NCBI GenBank assembly: GCA_051453625.1
Contig: JBOZIK010000001.1
Span: 156,046,537 to 156,079,747, forward strand
DNA length: 33,211 nucleotides
Reading direction: 5' to 3'
From: Welwitschia mirabilis
Taxonomy: Eukaryota > Gnetophyta > Gnetopsida > Welwitschiales
Shown one piece after another: positions 10,608 to 21,490 of this stretch (positions are counted from its first letter, which is position 1; the number at the start of each line of letters is the position of its first letter). Below the pieces are notes generated by a model, which saw only the letters and a list, made by a program, of their open reading frames with translations, was not told the origin of the DNA and made no database searches. The translations under genes were made by a program, and so were the position numbers.

Positions 10608-10838
10608 CTAAAGAAACAATATTCTGCCATCACTTGCTTGCAGCATTACAAACCCAATTCCTTTTATCTCACAGTGTTGATCATCCCCTAGATACACATA
10701 CTTCTCTGAAACCTTGTTATACGAAGAAAACATCAAAACATCTAGGCAAACATGAAAGGAAGCACCAGAATCCAGAATCCAAATATCAGGGCAAGAGTAT
10801 TGGGAAACGTTTACCTCTTGTGTGTCTGCAATCAACAC
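10608..10838 (-). pseudogene. Copia aspartic protease region
   Basis: A 76-codon minus-strand block contains IWILDSGASFHVC, the active-site DSGA motif with its usual W-x-LDSGASxH context, then YVYLGDDQHCEIKGIG (usual VxLGDNxxxxVxGIG). The catalytic Asp is present. The reading is broken on both sides. Confidence 0.83.
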
Positions 10839-10899
10839 AACATCAACATCTCCTTCTGTATTCGACCCTGGTCCTCATTCTTGGTTCTGCTAGTTACCT

Positions 10900-12369
10900 C
10901 CTTTCTTCTGTTTATACTTGTTTTTCAGGTTGTAGCAGTCTTTCATAAATGGCCTTTCTTCTTGCAATGCCAACATTCAATGCTTTTGTTGACAGATTTT
11001 CCTCTGCTCTTGCTTTGACAACGTCCTCCTCCTCTAGTCTGAGAATGTCCTCTACAAACAATAAGGGCTTCTCCAACAAACCCAATAGCCCTGGTCTTGT
11101 ATGCATCCAGAAGCTTTGAAATTACAGTATTCAAGTGCAGCATAGTATCTGAGGCAATCAATTAGGATAGTGCGAACAGTCTCCCAAGAATCAAGTAAGG
11201 AACTGAGAACCGCGATTACTGTTAGGTTTTCTTCAAACGTTGCCCTTAGGTCGTCTAACTATGTGAACAATCTGTTCATCCCGTCCAAGTGTGCTTGTAA
11301 CGACGCACCTTCTGTCCTCTTCATTTTGAAGCCCTTGTTAANNNNNNNNNNNNNNNNNNNNNNNNNNNNNNNNNNNNNNNNNNNNNNNNNNNNNNNNNNN
11401 NNNNNNNNNNNNNNNNNNNNNNNNNNNNNNNNNNNNNNNNNNNNNNNNNNNNNNNNNNNNNNNNNNNNNNNNNNNNNNNNNNNNNNNNNNNNNNNNNNNN
11501 NNNNNNNNNNNNNNNNNNNNNNNNNNNNNNNNNNNNNNNNNNNNNNNNNNNNNNNNNNNNNNNNNNNNNNNNNNNNNNNNNNNNNNNNNNNNNNNNNNNN
11601 NNNNNNNNNNNNNNNNNNNNNNNNNNNNNNNNNNNNNNNNNNNNNNNNNNNNNNNNNNNNNNNNNNNNNNNNNNNNNNNNNNNNNNNNNNNNNNNNNNNN
11701 NNNNNNNNNNNNNNNNNNNNNNNNNNNNNNNNNNNNNNNNNNNNNNNNNNNNNNNNNNNNNNNNNNNNNNNNNNNNNNNNNNNNNNNNNNNNNNNNNNNN
11801 NNNNNNNNNNNNNNNNNNNNNNNNNNNNNNNNNNNNNNNNNNNNNNNNNNNNNNNNNNNNNNNNNNNNNNNNNNNNNNNNNNNNNNNNNNNNNNNNNNNN
11901 NNNNNNNNNNNNNNNNNNNNNNNNNNNNNNNNNNNNNNNNNNNNNNNNNNNNNNNNNNNNNNNNNNNNNNNNNNNNNNNNNNNNNNNNNNNNNNNNNNNN
12001 NNNNNNNNNNNNNNNNNNNNNCTTGTTAATAGTATAAAATTGATTTATGCTAGTAGGCTGATCACACCTCTGCATCAAAATTTGCCGCAGTTCAGCTATT
12101 GTAGAAATCTTGCTATGGGATTGAAGAATCCTGTTCCCAGGGCACGGCCGAATCAACGAAAACGCCCTTCTATCAAGTTTCTTCCACTCTTTGTTAGGGT
12201 ACTTCTTAAGCGATTCTGGATCAGAAAGTCCAGATGCTACCTCCGCATACGTTTTCGTCTTTAAGACAACATCACATTCCTTTTGGCAAAGGATGTCTTC
12301 CATCAGAATCTTCCATACGCCCCAGTTCTCAACTTCGATTAGTCAGTTGCTCATCTACAAATGCTCCAT
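10900..12369 (-). pseudogene. Copia gag with zinc knuckle, degenerate, with 680-base gap
   Basis: The apparent start (minus 12369) is followed by ENWGVWKILMEDILCQKECD and SLKKYPNKEWKKLDRRAFSL, the N-terminal gag pattern (W...M...L). After the gap come LDGMNRLFT, LSSLLDSWETVRTI and a run to SIECWHCKKKGH, then in another frame MKDCYNLKNKYK. Together these make a CX2CX4HX4C zinc knuckle broken by a frameshift at its His. Stops occur early (fifth codon). Confidence 0.8.
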
Positions 12370-12510
12370 TGTCGTTTAACTGTACGACTATACGGAAGAA
12401 AGCCAAACGCCTTGTATAGACACCCAAAAAATTTTAAGCGTGTGTTGCTACTTTACCAGCGTCTATGGATATAAAGCTTATCGCCAACGCGTGTGAGCTC
12501 CAAACCTAAT

Positions 12511-12522
12511 CCTCTGACACCA
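12511..12522 (-). other. Primer-binding site, initiator tRNA-Met type
   Basis: Minus-strand TGGTGTCAGAGG lies two bases inside the 5' LTR end and differs in only a couple of bases from TGGTATCAGAGC. Confidence 0.78.
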
Positions 12523-12524
12523 AG

Positions 12525-12979
12525 CGTTACGAAAATACACAATAGCAAAGCGATTAAAGAAAGCAACAAGAGAACACAGAGACAACGATTTACGTGGAAA
12601 ACCCCAATGAGGGGAAAAACCACGGGAAAGTAATGCAGAGCTCTATTATTTTCTTCAAAGATTACAAGCCAAGAACAGGCTTCAAGCCAACAACAAGCTT
12701 TAGGCAAGAATGCCTCACAGAACTCTATCAACTCTATTTATNNNNNNNNNNNNNNNNNNNNNNNNNNNNNNNNNNNNNNNNNNNNNNNNNNNNTAGTGCT
12801 ACAAGCCAAAACCCTAAAAAGGGTATCATCCCTCTCTTGACATATGTCCTATATCTATCTAACACCCCCAAAGATGGTTTTAAAATAGAAACCTCCTTTT
12901 ACAATATTAAAGTGGGGCCAACGTAAACCATAACATTAAGAACGTTACAAAATAACAAATTTAGCTTCACATATTAACA
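12525..12979 (-). repeat. 5' LTR of the copia element
   Basis: Minus-strand start TGTTAATATGTGAAGC at 12979; end ...TTCGTAACG at 12525 (expected CA mutated to CG). A truncated relative at 21910-22140 shows the intact ...TTTGTAACA end. A 52-base gap (12742-12793) lies inside. Confidence 0.82.
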
Positions 12980-13405
12980 AGAATTTTCTTATTTTACTAT
13001 AATCTATTAGACTTCCTTGCTTCTTTACCTNNNNNNNNNNNNNNNNNNNNNNNNNNNNNNNNNNNNNNNNNNNNNNNNNNNNNNNNNNNNNNNNNNNNNN
13101 NNNNNNNNNNNNNNNNNNNNNNNNNNNNNNGTGCTTATTTGATCCTAACAGCAATTGCTTAGTTCACATAACAGTAATACGAATCAACGCAATAACAAAA
13201 TTAAAAATTGAAACTTTTCTAATAATTTGTTCATATAAGCAATTTACATATGCAAAATAACTTGGACATTTGTTGAATTAAAAGATGACCAACGTTAAAA
13301 ATTAAACAATGTTTGGCCTATCTGTTCATGTTTTACTAGGTTCCACCATGCCATAGAATGAAGATTATGAGTCAAGGACTTTTAGGCATTCATTATAAGA
13401 GAATG
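12980..13405. other. Unassigned sequence with a 100-base gap
   Basis: AT-rich; contains N at 13031-13130. I see no gene or repeat terminus. Confidence 0.4.
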
Positions 13406-13620
13406 ATGAAAGCCAAATTTATATTTTTATATCCTTCTTGTTTATTTAAAATAGTAGCCTTTCTCAAGTTGTAAAAGCAAGCTTTTTAAGAATGGTACTT
13501 GGGGTTGTTGCCAATGTGCACCTAAATCTCCTTGCAAAGACCTTGAAACTTGCATAACATCACGTTATTGTGTAGTATCAAATACACCTAACTGTAATCA
13601 ATAAAATCAAATATCACTAA
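13406..13620 (+). repeat. LTR fragment, GTGAAGCC family
   Basis: From TGATGAAAGCCAAATTTATA onward it aligns with the LTR starting at 19594: shared GAAGCCAAAT, TTATTTAAA, and GTTGTAAAAG.AAGCTTTT. It is preceded by AAGAGAA, a decayed polypurine tract. The right end is not defined. Confidence 0.5.
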
Positions 13621-13649
13621 GAAAAAACATGTGACTTACCTTTTATTAA

Positions 13650-14597
13650 GATTGTTCCCGTAGATCCACATATGACTGAATTGGTTCTAGCAGTATGGAT
13701 GACATCCTCTTTATTGTATCAGGTTACCTGATAACGTCATTTTACCCTTCACACACTTGCTACAAAATTTTAACATGAATTTTCAACTCGATAATACATC
13801 CTACAACTTTGTACATACCATCTAAGCTTCTGAACTTCACAAGGACTGCCTACAATACCAAAGATCTACTTTATCTAGGTCTGTAGCAACATATCATACC
13901 TACCCATGGGTTGAGTACATACACCCCTCCTATGTGTAGTCTTGTGGCAACTTCTACATCATCATAGTACATGACAACACCAAATTATTAACCATATGAT
14001 AATTTAAAAAATACAATCTCATATCCCTCTTTCTTCAACTAATATGCAGGCAATAAGTTGTAACAAGGCTTTGTGGAAATAGTCAACATGGCCTCAACAA
14101 AGCTCAGTTTTATGGTACTAACAAATTTAAGCATTTAAGCATTTCTTAATTTGCAGTCATTGCTCCACTATAATTTTATCTTTTAAAGTCAATAAACAAA
14201 GGTTTAATACAAATAATGTGTTTTGTACAACCAAAATCAATATACTAGGCACAAGCATCATCATGATTGTTTATAGTACCCGAAGAATTTAGTACATTAC
14301 TACTATTGTTCTCTCAAAGGCATCTAACAATTTATTTTCTTGGCATTTTTGTTGGCGAAGATTACAATTTGGTGTCTTGATACTTGAAGAGTCTCTAAGA
14401 TTATCACCTAATTGTTCTTCTAAGTGCTTCTTGATCCCAATCTCTGTTCTCCCCTTTCTTTTATAGCTTTTCTTTCATCTCCTTGCCATTAGGATTTCTT
14501 GGATTGTCCCAGCATTTCTCGATAGAGTGTCCAACCTTGCTACAATGCGTCAGAAGTCATTCTAGCCTCTTTTTTGAGATACACCATACCTTGCCCT
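13650..14597 (-). pseudogene. Copia gag C-terminus and protease relic (left part)
   Basis: Minus-strand 14547-14512 reads HCSKVGHSIEKCWDNPRNPN, a CX2CX4HX4C zinc knuckle lacking its first Cys. About 14255-14216 reads IDFGCTKHII, matching the copia protease block normally DSGCTKHM, with the catalytic Asp context decayed to FG. The rest has many stops. It continues on the other side of the hAT-like element at 16234-16750. Confidence 0.6.
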
Positions 14598-16225
14598 CAG
14601 TGTTTAAAAANNNNNNNNNNNNNNNNNNNNNNNNNNNNNNNNNNNNNNNNNNNNNNNNNNNNNNNNNNNNNNNNNNNNNNNNNNNNNNNNNGAAAAAGTC
14701 GGTAATGAAATAAAATCAGAAACCATGTTTTTCAAATATGACAACTTTAACAACTATAAACATCATTAAAACACACTGTACACTAGACTAATATGATTAA
14801 AAGATGTGATATGCTTCTTTGTGGTCATTTTTCCAACATTACAAAATTGTGAAAGAACAATAATAGAAGTACAAAACAAATAGAAGAATTCTTTCTCCAA
14901 AAAACTTTAACTAAGTTCAACATTTCACTAAAACATACAAATCAGAATATAATAATATGTAGAAAATTAAATTAGGTCAATGAAACTATAAGAATAACAA
15001 ANNNNNNNNNNNNNNNNNNNNNNNNNNNNNNNNNNNNNNNNNNNNNNNNNNNNNNNNNNNNNNNNNNNNNNNNNNNNNNNNNNNNNNNNNNNNNNNNNNN
15101 NNNNNNNNNNNNNNNNNNNNNNNNNNNNNNNNNNNNNNNNNNNNNNNNNNNNNNNNNNNNNNNNNNNNNNNNNNNNNNNNNNNNNNNNNNNNNNNNNNNN
15201 NNNNNNNNNNNNNNNNNNNNNNNNNNNNNNNNNNNNNNNNNNNNNNNNNNNNNNNNNNNNNNNNNNNNNNNNNNNNNNNNNNNNNNNNNNNNNNNNNNNN
15301 NNNNNNNNNNNNNNNNNNNNNNNNNNNNNNNNNNNNNNNNNNNNNNNNNNNNNNNNNNNNNNNNNNNNNNNNNNNNNNNNNNNNNNNNNNNNNNNNNNNN
15401 NNNNNNNNNNNNNNNNNNNNNNNNNNNNNNNNNNNNNNNNNNNNNNNNNNNNNNNNNNNNNNNNNNNNNNNNNNNNNNNNNNNNNNNNNNNNNNNNNNNN
15501 NNNNNNNNNNNNNNNNNNNNNNNNNNNNNNNNNNNNNNNNNNNNNNNNNNNNNNNNNNNNNNNNNNNNNNNNNNNNNNNNNNNNNNNNNNNNNNNNNNNN
15601 NNNNNNNNNNNNNNNNNNNNNNNNNNNNNNNNNNNNNNNNNNNNNNNNNNNNNNNNNNNNNNNNNNNNNNNNNNNNNNNNNNNNNNATATAGAGTTGAAT
15701 TAGATCTAGGAATTGAGTATAAATTCATTTCTTGAATGAGAAGCTTATGCCAATTAGGAGAATAATGTTTTTTGTTTCCTTTGAAGATACACATTTTTTA
15801 TTTAATATGAAGTTTGCAATCCCCATGAAAATCATATCACATAAATATTTTCTAAGAAATCAGTTTAAATCAATGAATTAATTAACATGATAAGCTACTA
15901 TAAATTAATAAAATTTATAATTTAATTTTTGTCATATGAAGTCATGAATACCATGCTGATTAGATTTACATTTCTTAATAAATATAAAAAAATTAAAAAA
16001 CAATTTGAAAGTTTGAAACTTTTTTAAGAGACTGTTGGTAGAAAATCGCCAAAAGGTAGACAAAAGTCATTGAAAAAAGTTGCCTACGAGTCGCCTTTTA
16101 ATCGGTAGGAAAAGTCAGCAAGATTCAAAAAAGTCAATTTTAGTAAGGCGGGGCTATTAGTCGCCCATAAGGCTATTAGTCGCCTCCTTTTTAATCATTG
16201 CTACTAGTCGTCCATAAGGCTACTA
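14598..16225 (+). mobile_element. hAT-like non-autonomous element, copy A
   Basis: The left end CAGTGTTTAAAAA and a right-hand TTTTTAATCATTG (ending 16200) pair as an inverted repeat. Flanks 14590-14597 CTTGCCCT and 16226-16233 CTCGCCCT agree at seven of eight, but this puts the right end 25 bp beyond the inverted repeat, so the border is either 16200 or 16225. The interior aligns base for base with copy B (18527-19556) on both sides of the large gap. Repeated TAGTCGCC and GTCAGCA motifs crowd the right end. No transposase ORF is visible. Confidence 0.65.
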
Positions 16226-16233
16226 CTCGCCCT

Positions 16234-16750
16234 AATAGCCATTTCACCTTATATGTTGTTAGATCTTCTCCTCCACTCCAACCCATCTTTATCTCATGGG
16301 ATTGTAGGAACTCAGCCTGCTACTTACATGCCATACCTTTGGTAAGGCGTTTTGTGGGCCTAACTACCGTGACTATGGTTTCGTACTTCCTAGTGACACT
16401 TGTCATTAGATAATATTTTAAATCCTCCTCTGACAAATTTCTCCCTTGTTCCTGCAATTGCTTGCTTAATGATTCAATCTCATTCAATAATCTAGCAAGA
16501 GGTTCATATTAATTCAGTTTCATTCTCTGTCTACTTGAGAACAGCTCTCATCTTTGGTTAACTATCAGTACCATACATATCCTACAATTTCATCCACATA
16601 TCATCTATACCCTTCTCACTTATGACAACCCTCTTATAGACTATCCCCAAGGTTTGACAGGATAGCCATCTATCCAGATGCATCCATCGTCCTAGTATTT
16701 TCATCACTTACTGTTAAGGGTGTACAACCTACACCCACAACATATACCCT
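16234..16750 (-). pseudogene. Copia gag relic (right part)
   Basis: Minus-strand VVISEKGIDDMWMKL and DMYGTDS, then KMRAVLK, an E-rich stretch and GEKFVRGGFKILSND correspond to the UBN2 gag core (WxxLxxxYGxxx...Lxxxxx MKExESI). Stops break it. Together with 13650-14597 it forms one gag-protease relic split by hAT-like copy A. Confidence 0.55.
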
Positions 16751-17517
16751 ACATATGGACTCTAGGTTTTTCTAATAGCGATTGTTCTTTTCTTTTTTTT
16801 AATAATTAACTAGGCTTGCAAGGGAAAAGTGTTTTAAGGTTTATGCCGTTTTTGGATAAAAATGACAACAAAACAGAATGAAGATAGAGACAAAGATTAA
16901 GACTGAAATGAACTATCAGAGCAAATAAAATGAAAAAACTTGACAACTTAAAGATCTTCTTTTAGAGTTTTCAAGACATGCAAAATATCAACAGAAAAAT
17001 ATAAAGACGCTTACAATTGCAATGGATAGAAAATTCCAACAAATGAAACAACTCTTTATTGACAATTCAGCATCACAGCAGACCCATGCACATCCAAAAA
17101 TCTTAGGAATTACTTTTAGAATAAATGCTATCAAGTCTTAGGTGACTGGATAAAAATGGATTACTATGTAATGGTTAAGGTCTTAGAACAATTTCAATTT
17201 ATTAGTAGCAAAATAGGAATTTTGGATGATTACTGAATGCTTCAGGGTAGTGGATGAATAATAATGGTTGGATGCTAAGACTGGAGAAAGGTTCAGAAGA
17301 CAGATGGATATTGAAGACATATACCCTTAAATAAGGGTTTTATTGGTATACTTATAGACCAATTTAGGGTTTACTGATACTCTGTCATACGTCAAAACAT
17401 GATAGGTTAGTAAGGTTAGGCTTTCGCTAATATTTGGGATTCCCTTCTCTCTCCCCCCTCCCCCTCCCTCTCTCTTCCCCCTTTGTTTTTAATAATTTGT
17501 CTGTGCCCTCTTTTGGA
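16751..17517. other. No gene seen; pyrimidine-rich tract at the right
   Basis: AT-rich, followed by a CT-rich run at about 17441-17482 (CCCCCCTCCCCCTCCCTC and similar). Nothing else recognised. Confidence 0.45.
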
Positions 17518-17639
17518 AGATATCAAGCCTGAGGGAGATGCCAAGCCTAAGGAAATATCAAGTCTAAGGGAAATATCAAGCCCAAGGGAAATATCAACCC
17601 AAGGGAGATAACATGCCCATGGGAGATATCGAGCCCATA
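17518..17639. repeat. 18-bp tandem minisatellite, about seven units
   Basis: Unit close to AGATATCAAGCCCAAGGG, at 17518, 17536, 17553, 17571, 17589, 17606 and 17624. Units two and five are 17 bp; the others are 18 bp apart from the partial last. The left and right units are most diverged and the middle two nearly identical. Confidence 0.82.
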
Positions 17640-18114
17640 CTAGGATTTAGGTCTGGTTGAAATGATTTTGGGATTTTGGGGTTTGGTAAGATTCAAGGGA
17701 TGGCAAGGAGACTTGTGGTAGCTAAGACATGACTTATTATGCCACATTTATTTAAGAACATCAAAATTTGACCTTACGTCTACAAGATCTTATAGTAACC
17801 TCTCTATTCTTCCAACAATAATCCCATCACTCTCTTCCATACAATGTAATTCTCTAAACGTTGCAATTTCTCATCTTCCCCTAGGTGCAAATGGGACATC
17901 TCAATTCATGTCTTATCCTTGCTGGGAGTGTTGATTGTCACGACTAGCAATGGACTTGGTAAGCTTGGTCTTCTTGTGTTTGGGGCTTGCACTACTTGGA
18001 TGACAAGGTCAATGATTATTGAAGGATTTGGCCATCAATTCCATTTGTCATGACCATGGTTGCTTCTATAAAGATTATACAAATACAAATTTGCTTATAA
18101 TTCCTTTGGTACCA
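17640..18114. other. Unassigned, possibly leader of an LTR element on the minus strand
   Basis: Minus-strand TGGTACCAAAGG (18114-18103) resembles a primer site beside the LTR candidate at 18115-18312. No gag motif is recognisable. Confidence 0.3.
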
Positions 18115-18312
18115 TGTAGGAGTGTAAATGCTCAACAATGGAATCCTTGAAATAGGAGCACTTTGAATGATAATAGTAACTATTATTCATATTTGCAAAA
18201 TGTACTATACAATAATAATGAATACAATTCATATTATTGAATTAATCGTGAAAGAATACAATGATGACATTACAATAGTGAATGTTACAATTTTATATAT
18301 TACATATTAACA
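18115..18312 (-). repeat. Candidate solo or terminal LTR
   Basis: 198 bp with TGTTAATATG start and ...CTCCTACA end on the minus strand. A purine-rich TTGAGGGGCTATAAC lies immediately upstream and a primer-site-like TGGTACCAAAGG immediately downstream. Which element it belongs to is not known. Confidence 0.4.
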
Positions 18313-18526
18313 GTTATAGCCCCTCAACTACAATGTGTTAATTAGCCTAAGTCATAACTAACAATACAGCTTCTAGTAAACTTTATCCGAAAAGCTATAT
18401 GGGACTTGTTATGATATACCATCAAGAAATTACGCTATTTCTGACACTGGTTATATTAAGATTACCTTCCAACATCTACAATGACGATGCTGTTTTAGTG
18501 TGGATTTCCATCATTCCATTTTGGAG

Positions 18527-19556
18527 CAATGCTTAAAAAGTCAGCAAAACCAAAAAGTCGACAACCTCAAAAACGAAAGTCGTGTCAGTGAGTCGAAGAC
18601 TAGTTGGCAAAAAGTCAGCAAAAAAAGTCGATACCAAAATTAAATTAAAAACCATGTTTTTTAACTATGACATAACTTTAACAACTATAAACATTATTAG
18701 AATGCACTGAACACTAGTATAGTATGTTTAAAAGATGAGAAATTCTTTTTTGTGGTCATTTTTCCAATATTACAAAATTGTAAAAGAACAATATTAGAAA
18801 CATAAGACAGCTTAAAGAGTACTCTCACCAAAAAAAAGTTAACTAGATTCAATATTTTGCTAGAACATACAAATCAGAATACAATTATATGTAAAAAATT
18901 AAATTGTGTTAATGAAACTATAAGAATAACATAAAGAGGTTGATTTTCAAACAAAATCAAAGTAAAATCTTTTGTAGTTCTCTAATTTTTTTTTGTCACA
19001 ATGCAACTTCAATTAGGTTTGTGTCCTATTTTTCATAAACTACTATACAGACTTGAATTAGATCGAGGAATTGAGTGTAAATTCATTTTTTTGAGTGAGA
19101 AGCTTATGTTAACATAGGAGAATGAATGTTTATATTTTGCTTGGAAGACACCATGATTTTTTATTTAATATAAGGTTTACAATCATCTCAAAAAGCATGC
19201 CACAAATATTTTCTAATAAATAAGTATAAAGCAATTAATTAGTTAACATGATAACATACTATAAGTTCATAACATTTGTAATTTAATCTTTGTCATATAA
19301 AGTAATAAATACTATGTCGATTAGATTGGCATTTCATAATCAATACAAAAAAAACAATTTGAAAGATTGTAGGCTTTATTAGACTTTTTTGGTAGAAAGT
19401 TGGCAAAAAGGTCGACAAAAATCAGCAAAAAAGAAGTTGGCTACTAGTTGCTAATTCGTCAGCAAAAAAGTTGGAAAGCCTCAAAGAAAGTTAGCTTCAA
19501 TAAGTCGGGGCTACTAGTCGCCCATATGGCTAGTAGTAGCCTACTTTTAATCCCTA
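18527..19556 (+). mobile_element. hAT-like non-autonomous element, copy B
   Basis: 1,030 bp. The left end CAATGCTTAAAAAG and right end CTTTTAATCCCTA (inverse TAGGGATTAAAAG) form an imperfect inverted repeat with the C/T first-base mismatch also known from maize Ac. Flanks TTTTGGAG (18519-18526) and TTTTGTGA (19557-19564) share only the first five bases, so the duplication is weakly supported. It aligns with copy A throughout. Subterminal AGTCAGC, AGTCGAC, AGTCGTG and AGTCGCCC motifs are clustered at both ends. No long ORF. Confidence 0.68.
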
Positions 19557-19593
19557 TTTTGTGAAGACATATATTTCTCTTCAATTGGGAGAT

Positions 19594-20067
19594 TGTTAGA
19601 GATTGGTGAAGCCAAATATACATTTTTGTGTCCTAGTTATTTATTTAAAGTCTAAACAGTTTTCATGTTGTAAAAGTAAGCTTTTATAAAGTTTCTTTGG
19701 GTTTTTATAGTGTTAACATTTTAGAGCAATTTGGACAATAAGCAAAATTGCAAAAGAAAATTACCACACAACAAACTATTGCATGGCACAGCAACATGAC
19801 GCAAAATGGTGCAATCTAAAAGAAGAGAGAGGGAAAGAAGGCTGCGGGGCGTCACACAAAAAACTATTGCATGGCACAGCAATAGGCCACAAAATCACAA
19901 AATTATGTGCAACGACGTGATTTCACCATTTAATGGAAAGAGTTTACCATTTTTCTCTATAACAGAGCTTTAACAGAGGGTAGTAAAAGGTGTAAAAGAA
20001 GGGTTTCTTCTCACTTTCATCATTCCTATGAATTGTTCTTTAGTAGTGGTGCACTTCTCTCTCAACA
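19594..20067 (+). repeat. Copia-type LTR, GTGAAGCC family
   Basis: Begins TGTTAGAGATTGGTGAAGCC directly after a purine tract (CAATTGGGAGA, 19582-19592). Its start resembles the LTRs at 1887 and 33092 and it aligns with 13406-13520. The right end is a guess: CTCAACA at 20067 is followed by AATATCAAGG, weakly like a primer site. Confidence 0.5.
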
Positions 20068-21219
20068 AATATCAAGGATTTCTTTTCCATCAAGTAAATA
20101 GGGTTTAATCATTTTGGCAACGAGCTAGTTTACTAGACCCTCTACAAGTTTATCCAAGCTCTCTAAGTCCCGAGTCTATCAACCACAGTGAGTCTCCTAG
20201 CCAACAGTGATTGAGATGAGTTTAAGAGCCACATGTTCATTAGACTTGTTGGAATTGGTAAGTTCAATGAGTCTGATGAGTCTAGCAAGTCCATGACTCC
20301 TAGACTAATTTGCATTTTTTTCTTAAAAAACATACAAAACATAAAAAACAAGGAAAAAAGCCCAACTATAAAAGAAAAACCCATTAAAAATAAATTGACA
20401 TGGGCCTTACATAGACAACTTAAAAGGGCTTTTAATTTCAATTCCGATGCATCAGACATCAAACACAATAGTAGTAGTAATGCATAATGAAGGATTGAAG
20501 GGCTTTCAACTTTATTTCTCCCATACTTTTTCTATTTTTGTGTGGTTGTATTGCCTATTGGGTACTTTTGTATGCACTTCATGTTTCTATGTATTTTGGA
20601 CATTTGGGAGCCTGAGTAATGAAGAAAACATTTGGTTGTTTATTTGGTTTAATATCTTATTAATGTCTTTGCATCTTTCTATATTCTTAGTAGTTGCATT
20701 AACATCGTATACGTTTAAAACTTGTATATGCTTTTCAAAAATGATGTAAAACATTGAATATAACTAGTGATGACAAGTTTGACACACATATTTGTCATGT
20801 TTGTTATTAACGTATGGTATTCGAAAACTTGTCTAAAATCTAAAAATGCTTTGTGCTCTATTTGAATGAATGGAAATCCATTAATCTTTAAAATATGTAA
20901 GAAAACCAAGTCTCTTTTGGCCTTTCCAAGTTTTAGCCAAGTTTCACCAATTTTGGCTAACAAGTCCAACTCTGGGAAGCCAAATAAGTTTATTGTTGAG
21001 GCTAAGTCTCATAATCATGAGCAAAGGTAAGCCATTTGTCGTTAAAATTTCTTTCTTTTCTATTTCAAATTTTTCCTATTGTGTTTTAATGTTTTACCAA
21101 AATCCAAAACAATAAACATTTGGATTTCCATCTTATCTCAATGTTTCATTAATAATGAAATAACCTAAATTAGTAAACCTAAAATATAAATGTTACTAAC
21201 TTAATCAAACCATTTTTTA
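20068..21219. other. 1.15 kb without a recognisable gene
   Basis: Contains repeated AAGTC/GAGTC motifs near 20150-20290 and 20900-21010, suggesting transposon-derived DNA, but no paired termini were found. ORFs of up to about 100 codons here encode hydrophobic, low-complexity peptides unlike known proteins. Confidence 0.4.
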
Positions 21220-21226
21220 CATCTTA

Positions 21227-21490
21227 GATGCTTTTTTTTCTTTTTTGTCCAATGAAGTTAATACATGGGAAACTTTACCACACTCAATGGCGTGAACAAT
21301 TCACTTGACTGAGTGGAAACCCACAGATGGCCCCTCCCTTTAGGTATTGCCTATGATTCATGGACAAAAAACTGAAGCTCACGCCTGGGTGAGCATTGAA
21401 CACATAGATATGAACCATGAGCCGCCTCGCATCCATTGGATTCGAACTCAAAATGTTAAAGCTCCCGACATATAAAAGAATTCAATTGAG
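21227..21490 (-). mobile_element. tRNA-derived SINE
   Basis: On the minus strand a tRNA-like head contains an A-box-like ATGCTCAATTGA (21493-21482) and a near-consensus B box GAGTTCGAATCC (21449-21438). About 200 bp of body follows, then an A-rich tail (T runs at 21232-21246 on the plus strand). CATCTTA occurs at both edges (21220-21226 and 21491-21497), consistent with a target duplication, though the right copy overlaps the first bases of the A box. No family name assigned. Confidence 0.6.

Larger units (their letters stand above)
6485..12979 (-). mobile_element. Structurally complete but inactive Ty1/copia retrotransposon
   Basis: On the minus strand the order is LTR (12979-12525), primer site, gag, protease, integrase, RT, RNase H, polypurine tract, LTR (6913-6485), the diagnostic order for Ty1/copia. 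The LTRs agree at roughly nine of ten positions by eye, so the insertion is old. Stops and frame shifts run throughout, catalytic residues are changed in RT and RNase H, and a MITE interrupts RNase H. I could not find a convincing target duplication. Five N gaps lie inside. Confidence 0.88.

Noticed and set aside
20447-20749. 100-codon ORF rich in F, W, L and C
   Set aside because: Composition is that of T-rich non-coding DNA; no motif, no neighbouring exons or splice pattern.
20100-21010. Another hAT-like element, suggested by clusters of AAGTC and GAGTC and a TAGGGTTTAATCA start
   Set aside because: No matching inverted terminus or 8-bp duplication could be found.
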